Assembly (NCBI GenBank): GCA_017465605.1
Contig: JAFTVW010000038.1
Coordinates: 1 to 64,000 of the forward strand
Length of the DNA stretch: 64,000 nt
Reading direction: 5' to 3'
Source of the DNA: Alistipes sp.
GTDB lineage: Bacteria; Bacteroidota; Bacteroidia; Bacteroidales; Rikenellaceae
Shown here piece by piece: positions 60,572-64,000 of the stretch. The notes under the pieces were generated by a model. That model was given only the letters and a program-made list of their open reading frames with translations, was not told where the DNA came from and searched no databases. How positions within the stretch are numbered: the stretch's first letter is position 1; every line of letters begins with the position of its first letter. A program made the translations under genes and the position numbers.

Positions 60572-62027
60572 CGTTTTTTTCTTCGTCGGAGCGTTTGAAA
60601 ATCTTGTAACCTATCGAAGCTACCACTACCGACATTATCGGGCTTACAATATTAAATATACAATAGGGTAAATATGTTAGTGTAGCTACTCCAAGTACGG
60701 TCGATTGTGCCATTCCACACGAATTCCACGGGATTAACACCGATGTTACGGTCGCTGAATCTTCCACGCTACGGCTCAGCAATCTGCGCTCTAAGTTGCG
60801 GTCATCGTATAGTCGGCGGAATAGGTTGCAAGTAAGTATGATGGAGATGTATTGGTCGCCTGTGCAGAGATTGAAAAATATTCCCGATGAAACGGTCGAG
60901 CCAACCACACTCACCGTGCGACGAGCTATGCGTAGGAATATCTGCGAGATAGCCGACAACATACCGCTGCCATACATAACCCCACCAAAACACATAGCGC
61001 AAGTGATAAGCCAAATCGTATCCATCATACCGCCCATACCGCTTGTTGCAACCAAATCATCAAGTAGTGCATTACCTGTTGCAATCGAACAGTCGGTTGT
61101 CGAACTTATAACCACAGCCTTGATTGCTGCCATCGTAGAGCTAAGCCCCTCACCTGCAATTTGGGGGATTATTTCGGGCTGGGCAATCACCATTGCTATT
61201 GCGGCCATCATTGCCGAAGCGAATAGAGTAATAATGGCGGGAAGTTTTTTTGCGATAAGCACTCCTGTAAGTATAGGTACGATAAGCAACCACGGCGATA
61301 TGTTGTAGGTGCTTTGTAGAGCCATCTCAATCTCTGCGGTATTGACCTCTGCCGATGTTGTTGTCGTAAGTCCTGCTATGACAAATGTTATTATTGCTAT
61401 CACAAGCGATGGGGTGGTTGTGATTAACATATATTTAATATGTGTAAATAGTGGCACCTCGGCAGTCGATGATGCAAGTACCGTGGTGTCGCTCATAAGC
61501 GAAACCTTGTCGCCAAAATAAGCTCCCGAGATTATCGCACCTGCAATCCAACCATCTTCAAAACCTTGTGCGCGACCGATTCCCATCAGTGCCACTCCAA
61601 TTGTTGCAATCGTGGTCCACGACGAACCTGTCAGGAGCGATACAATGGCGCATATCACGCACGACGCGGGTAAGAAAATCGACGGGTGTAGAATCTTCAA
61701 TCCGTAATATATGAGCGAAGGAATAATTCCGCTGGCCATCCACGTTCCTGCAATCATACCAATCATCAACATGATTATCATTGCAGGCGTTGCGCTTCGT
61801 ATGTTTGCAACGATTGCCTCCTCCAACTCTGCCCATTTATAACGATAGATGCCAATTGCTATGGCTGTGCATACTGCCGAAGCGGCCAATAGCGAAAGCT
61901 GACTGCCGCCTGAAATGGCATCACCGCCAAATAGTTTTATTGTGAGAGCCAAAAAAACAACAAGTACCGCCAGCGGCACAAATGAAACCAAAGCCGAGGG
62001 ACTCTTTTTGTTCAAATTATTGTCCAT
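60561..62027 (-). CDS. NhaC-type Na+/H+ antiporter
   Basis: 488 residues, about 11-12 membrane helices, inner membrane. The N-terminal helices (about 11-30, 38-57) are followed by AMIIMLMIGMIAGTWMASGIIPSLIYYGL, written here as MLMIGMIAGTWMASGIIP. Then come VICAIVSLLTGSSWTTIATIGVALMGIG and AGAIISGAYFGDKVSLMSDTTVLAS (the NhaC hallmark GAYFGDKxSPxSDTT-like loop, here GAYFGDKVSLMSDTT). STVSSGIFFNLCTGDQYISI and LIPWNSCGMAQSTVLGV are late conserved blocks. The family exchanges sodium (or malate/lactate in some) for protons. It is the first gene of a two-gene operon with the HAD phosphatase. Confidence 0.93.
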   Translation of the reverse strand: MDNNLNKKSPSALVSFVPLAVLVVFLALTIKLFGGDAISGGSQLSLLAASAVCTAIAIGIYRYKWAELEEAIVANIRSATPAMIIMLMIGMIAGTWMASGIIPSLIYYGLKILHPSIFLPASCVICAIVSLLTGSSWTTIATIGVALMGIGRAQGFEDGWIAGAIISGAYFGDKVSLMSDTTVLASSTAEVPLFTHIKYMLITTTPSLVIAIITFVIAGLTTTTSAEVNTAEIEMALQSTYNISPWLLIVPILTGVLIAKKLPAIITLFASAMMAAIAMVIAQPEIIPQIAGEGLSSTMAAIKAVVISSTTDCSIATGNALLDDLVATSGMGGMMDTIWLITCAMCFGGVMYGSGMLSAISQIFLRIARRTVSVVGSTVSSGIFFNLCTGDQYISIILTCNLFRRLYDDRNLERRLLSRSVEDSATVTSVLIPWNSCGMAQSTVLGVATLTYLPYCIFNIVSPIMSVVVASIGYKIFKRSDEEKNDEK

Positions 62028-62045
62028 AAAATGCTATTTTGCGGG

Positions 62046-62053
62046 CAAAGATA
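62046..62053 (-). promoter_or_regulatory. Probable -7 element for nhaC-like gene
   Basis: Minus-strand TATCTTTG, 19 nt before the start codon; divergent from 62130-62137. No clear -33 box. Confidence 0.5.
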
Positions 62054-62129
62054 CGCAAAACATAACAATCACACGAGAAAATATTGAAAAAGAAGGCCCC
62101 AAAATGTGTGTTATATGGCTTGTTTTTCG

Positions 62130-62137
62130 TATATTTG
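62130..62137 (+). promoter_or_regulatory. Probable -7 element for the GT2 gene at 62158
   Basis: TATATTTG fits TAnnTTTG, with start near 62144. This favours ATG 62158 as the start codon over in-frame codons upstream, which would precede the transcription start. Confidence 0.5.
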
Positions 62138-62157
62138 CATTATATACGCGTAATTTT

Positions 62158-63066
62158 ATGATACGACTATCGCTTATAATTGCCACCTACAATCGTTCAG
62201 CATTGCTGATTCAGACTCTGCAATCGGTTGTTGAGCAGAATGCTCCGTGTGAGGATTGGGAGTGTTTGGTTGTCAATAACAACTCTTCCGACGATACCGC
62301 CGAGCGTTTTGCCGAGTTTGCTGCGGCGCACCCCGATATTAATCTTCGTATGGTTTTTGAACCAAATCAGGGCTTGTCATTTGCCCGCAACCGAGGCATT
62401 AGAGATAGCGTTGGCGATTATATAGCAATCATCGACGACGATGAGCGTATAGCTAAGAGTTTCATCTCGGCATATATCTCACTCTTCGATTCTGTGCCCG
62501 ATGCTGTTGCGGCAGGAGGCCCTATCGTGGCGGAGTTCCCCGATGGCCGTCCGTTGTGGATGTCCCACTACACCGAGCGAATGATTGCCAACTCAATGTT
62601 TTGGGGGCATAAAGTGCGCGAGTTCCCCACAGGGCATATCCCCGGCGGTGGTAATATGGCCATTCGTCGTAGTGCCATCAAGCGTTATGGAGTATTCGAC
62701 ACCTCTCTTGGAAGAGCTGGTAAATCGCTTTTGGGCGGTGAGGAGAGTGATTTGTTTGAGCGTCTGCGTATTGCCGAAGCTAAATATTACTATGTGCCCG
62801 ATGCTGTTATGTATCACGTCATTCCCGCTGAAAAACTCACACTCGATTATTTCGTTAAATTGAGTTACAATGTGGGCGTAAGCAAACTCCGTCGCGCCAA
62901 ATATTATCGCCGAGTGCGCAGAGTTCGTTTTGTTGAGGTCTTTAAGTGGATTTTCACTATGGCCATAGCTGCGTGGTATGGTATTACTTTGCAGTGGTTC
63001 AAAGGTGAGTATATCCTCATTATGCGCTATCAGATTACAAAGGGACTATTTGATAAGAATATATAA
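62158..63066 (+). CDS. GT2 family glycosyltransferase
   Basis: 302 residues from ATG 62158. Catalytic domain: RLSLIIATYNRSALLIQTL (about 3-21), LVVNNNSSDDTAERF (about 36-50), FEPNQGLSFARNRGI, and the DxD-type IIDDDERI (about 90-97). GGGNMAIRRSAIKRYGVFDTSLG (about 159-181) is typical of the family's acceptor region, followed by EESDLFERLRIAEAKYYYVPDAVMYHVI. The C-terminal ~70 residues have basic helices and a hydrophobic stretch (FKWIFTMAIAAWYGITLQWF) that may contact the membrane. It is a lone gene, divergent from the NhaC operon; a very stable hairpin follows. Confidence 0.9.
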   Translation: MIRLSLIIATYNRSALLIQTLQSVVEQNAPCEDWECLVVNNNSSDDTAERFAEFAAAHPDINLRMVFEPNQGLSFARNRGIRDSVGDYIAIIDDDERIAKSFISAYISLFDSVPDAVAAGGPIVAEFPDGRPLWMSHYTERMIANSMFWGHKVREFPTGHIPGGGNMAIRRSAIKRYGVFDTSLGRAGKSLLGGEESDLFERLRIAEAKYYYVPDAVMYHVIPAEKLTLDYFVKLSYNVGVSKLRRAKYYRRVRRVRFVEVFKWIFTMAIAAWYGITLQWFKGEYILIMRYQITKGLFDKNI

Positions 63067-63101
63067 AGTAGTATTAAATAAAAAAGTGCTGTCGTAAATT
63101 G

Positions 63102-63154
63102 AAAAGAAGTGCCACCAAAAGTTTTTTGTCTAAACTTTTGGTGGCACTTCTTTT
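63102..63154. terminator. 23-bp perfect hairpin between convergent genes
   Basis: 63102-63124 and 63132-63154 are perfect reverse complements (core AAGTGCCACCAAAAG) around a 7-nt loop. The stem ends in A-run/T-run on both sides, so it serves as a bidirectional terminator. An imperfect outer pair (AGTG-TCGT type, 63086-63095 with 63162-63169) extends it. Confidence 0.8.
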
Positions 63155-63185
63155 ATGTGGGGACGACACTGTTCCTAATTATAGA

Positions 63186-64000
63186 TTAGAAAGCGCAGAT
63201 GGCTCTAACATCAACACCACGATCTTTTTTATAGCCAAACGGAGCACCATCTGAAAATCTTACTACTATAGCACCATACATATTTTCTCCGTCGACTATG
63301 CTACCTTCCATAGAAGACCAATAATTATTTTCACCAAGTGTTGTTGCACCCAATGAACTAAGTAATCCATCAATCAATGTGCGAGTTTCGGGGGTTGCCC
63401 CATTGTTATGAGCATAAAATATATTATCTAAATCTTTGCAACAGAGCATATGCAATTCCTTAGGAGACGGGATATACCAGCCCGTAGTGTTTGCAGGTGC
63501 TTGAACATTCCAACTTTCAAGAGAAGAGACAGGAGTAACTATATTGCCACCTTGACTATTGTCGGTACAATACTTATTATATGCCTTTAAGAGCTTTGTT
63601 TTCTGATAGCCTGAGATAAAGTTGATAGGACCATTGATTGCAAGATAATTACCTTTGTCTGTTGCGTCAAAGGTGCTGGTTTGCCAATCTGCAACTGCAT
63701 TATTTGTGTTATTGCTAGACCAATTTGAGTAGCTTGATATATTGCTTAACGCAACTATCAAACCGTGATTACAACTTGGGTAGTCCGCACTCATAATTTT
63801 GTCGTCTGAAAGTTTTGCGGGGGTTTCACGAGTGTCATCAGTCAAGTCTGTATCTTTGGTAGTCCAAAATACAATACCTGCAATGTTGGCCTTTTGTTGG
63901 TTCGTCCAATCTGTTATATCAGCTATTGAGATGAATGAACCATCGAGCAACGCCAAATCTCCTTTTACTGCCTCTGCTGCATTTTTATTACCCATTAGAG
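63186..64000 (-). CDS. Surface protein fragment (DUF1566/FISUMP-like C-terminal domain), N-terminus outside the window
   Basis: At least 270 residues; the frame stays open to the window edge, so the true start lies beyond 64000. The visible part holds a domain often found at the C-terminus of Bacteroidetes surface or fimbrillin-like proteins: GIVFWTTKDTDLTDDTRETP, ADYPSCNHGLIVALSNIS, GWYIPSPKELHMLCC, NYWSSMEG and the terminal RGVDVRAICAF. The pattern IPS..EL..LC, YWSS and VRAICAF is characteristic. Export would be decided by the missing N-terminus. Expected location is the cell surface. It converges on the GT2 gene with the 23-bp hairpin between. Confidence 0.8.
   Translation of the reverse strand, partial: LMGNKNAAEAVKGDLALLDGSFISIADITDWTNQQKANIAGIVFWTTKDTDLTDDTRETPAKLSDDKIMSADYPSCNHGLIVALSNISSYSNWSSNNTNNAVADWQTSTFDATDKGNYLAINGPINFISGYQKTKLLKAYNKYCTDNSQGGNIVTPVSSLESWNVQAPANTTGWYIPSPKELHMLCCKDLDNIFYAHNNGATPETRTLIDGLLSSLGATTLGENNYWSSMEGSIVDGENMYGAIVVRFSDGAPFGYKKDRGVDVRAICAF

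Overview
The window is a chromosomal segment of a Bacteroidales bacterium. This rests on several features. Promoters have the TTTG / TAnnTTTG form used by the Bacteroidetes primary sigma factor. Start codons lack Shine-Dalgarno sequences. Gene families are typical of the order (DUF4290, SIMPL, GH92, GH127, GH28, an elongated ThyA, an NtrC-like regulator without HTH, an Hdr-like operon). Gut Rikenellaceae/Alistipes-like relatives are plausible, but I cannot fix the genus. The genes are mostly housekeeping. I see no prophage, CRISPR array or intact IS.

Layout. 1-403 is repeat-rich intergenic DNA. 0.4-9.4 kb (mostly minus) carries ppdK, a degenerate secreted EEP-fold protein, mnmA, glnS and an outer-membrane barrel. 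9.5-13.0 kb (plus) carries a SpoU methyltransferase, panB, a dolichol-P-mannose-synthase-like GT2 and a GT87-like membrane transferase. 13.1-20.7 kb (minus) is an envelope block (GtrA, GT39, GT2, LpxL-like acyltransferase) followed by rsmI, an acidic low-complexity protein and lysA. 20.9-26.6 kb (plus) has ychF, a tandem repeat array, a SIMPL protein, gltX, galM and a hypothetical gene. 26.7-34.5 kb is a complete histidine operon, hisGDCB-[DUF559]-HAF-IE. It is preceded by an 18-residue leader peptide with five consecutive His codons and a mutually exclusive antiterminator/terminator. 34.5-35.1 kb is tRNA-Arg(TCT) and a complex hairpin region. 35.1-38.9 kb has two Gfo/Idh/MocA oxidoreductases and a GH28 pectinase-type enzyme. 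39-44.2 kb has an OsmC-like gene, a large TPR protein and its partner beta-barrel. 44.3-47.0 kb has a GH92 mannosidase and initiator tRNA-Met. 47.2-52.2 kb is a five-gene Hdr-like iron-sulfur/flavin operon. 52.3-58.5 kb (minus) has DUF4290, a thioredoxin-fold lipoprotein, lpxH, thyA, folA and a GH127 enzyme. 58.7-64 kb has a divergent sigma54-activator-like gene, a HAD phosphatase, an NhaC antiporter, a GT2 enzyme and a surface-protein fragment cut by the window edge.

Most notable non-standard features: (1) a textbook-like ribosome-mediated his attenuator; (2) a ~490-bp DUF559 unit inside the his operon, flanked by inverted double-palindrome repeats, one of which encodes the C-terminus of the DUF559 protein; (3) a perfect 21-bp inverted copy of the 3' end of tRNA-fMet just downstream of that tRNA; (4) a nested inverted repeat after tRNA-Arg; (5) a four-copy ~98-bp tandem array whose hairpins show compensatory changes; (6) a MITE-like 223-bp element; (7) several proteins that keep a fold but lost its key residues (EEP protein, receiver domain, thioredoxin-like lipoprotein). 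Functional statements about these are inference from sequence.
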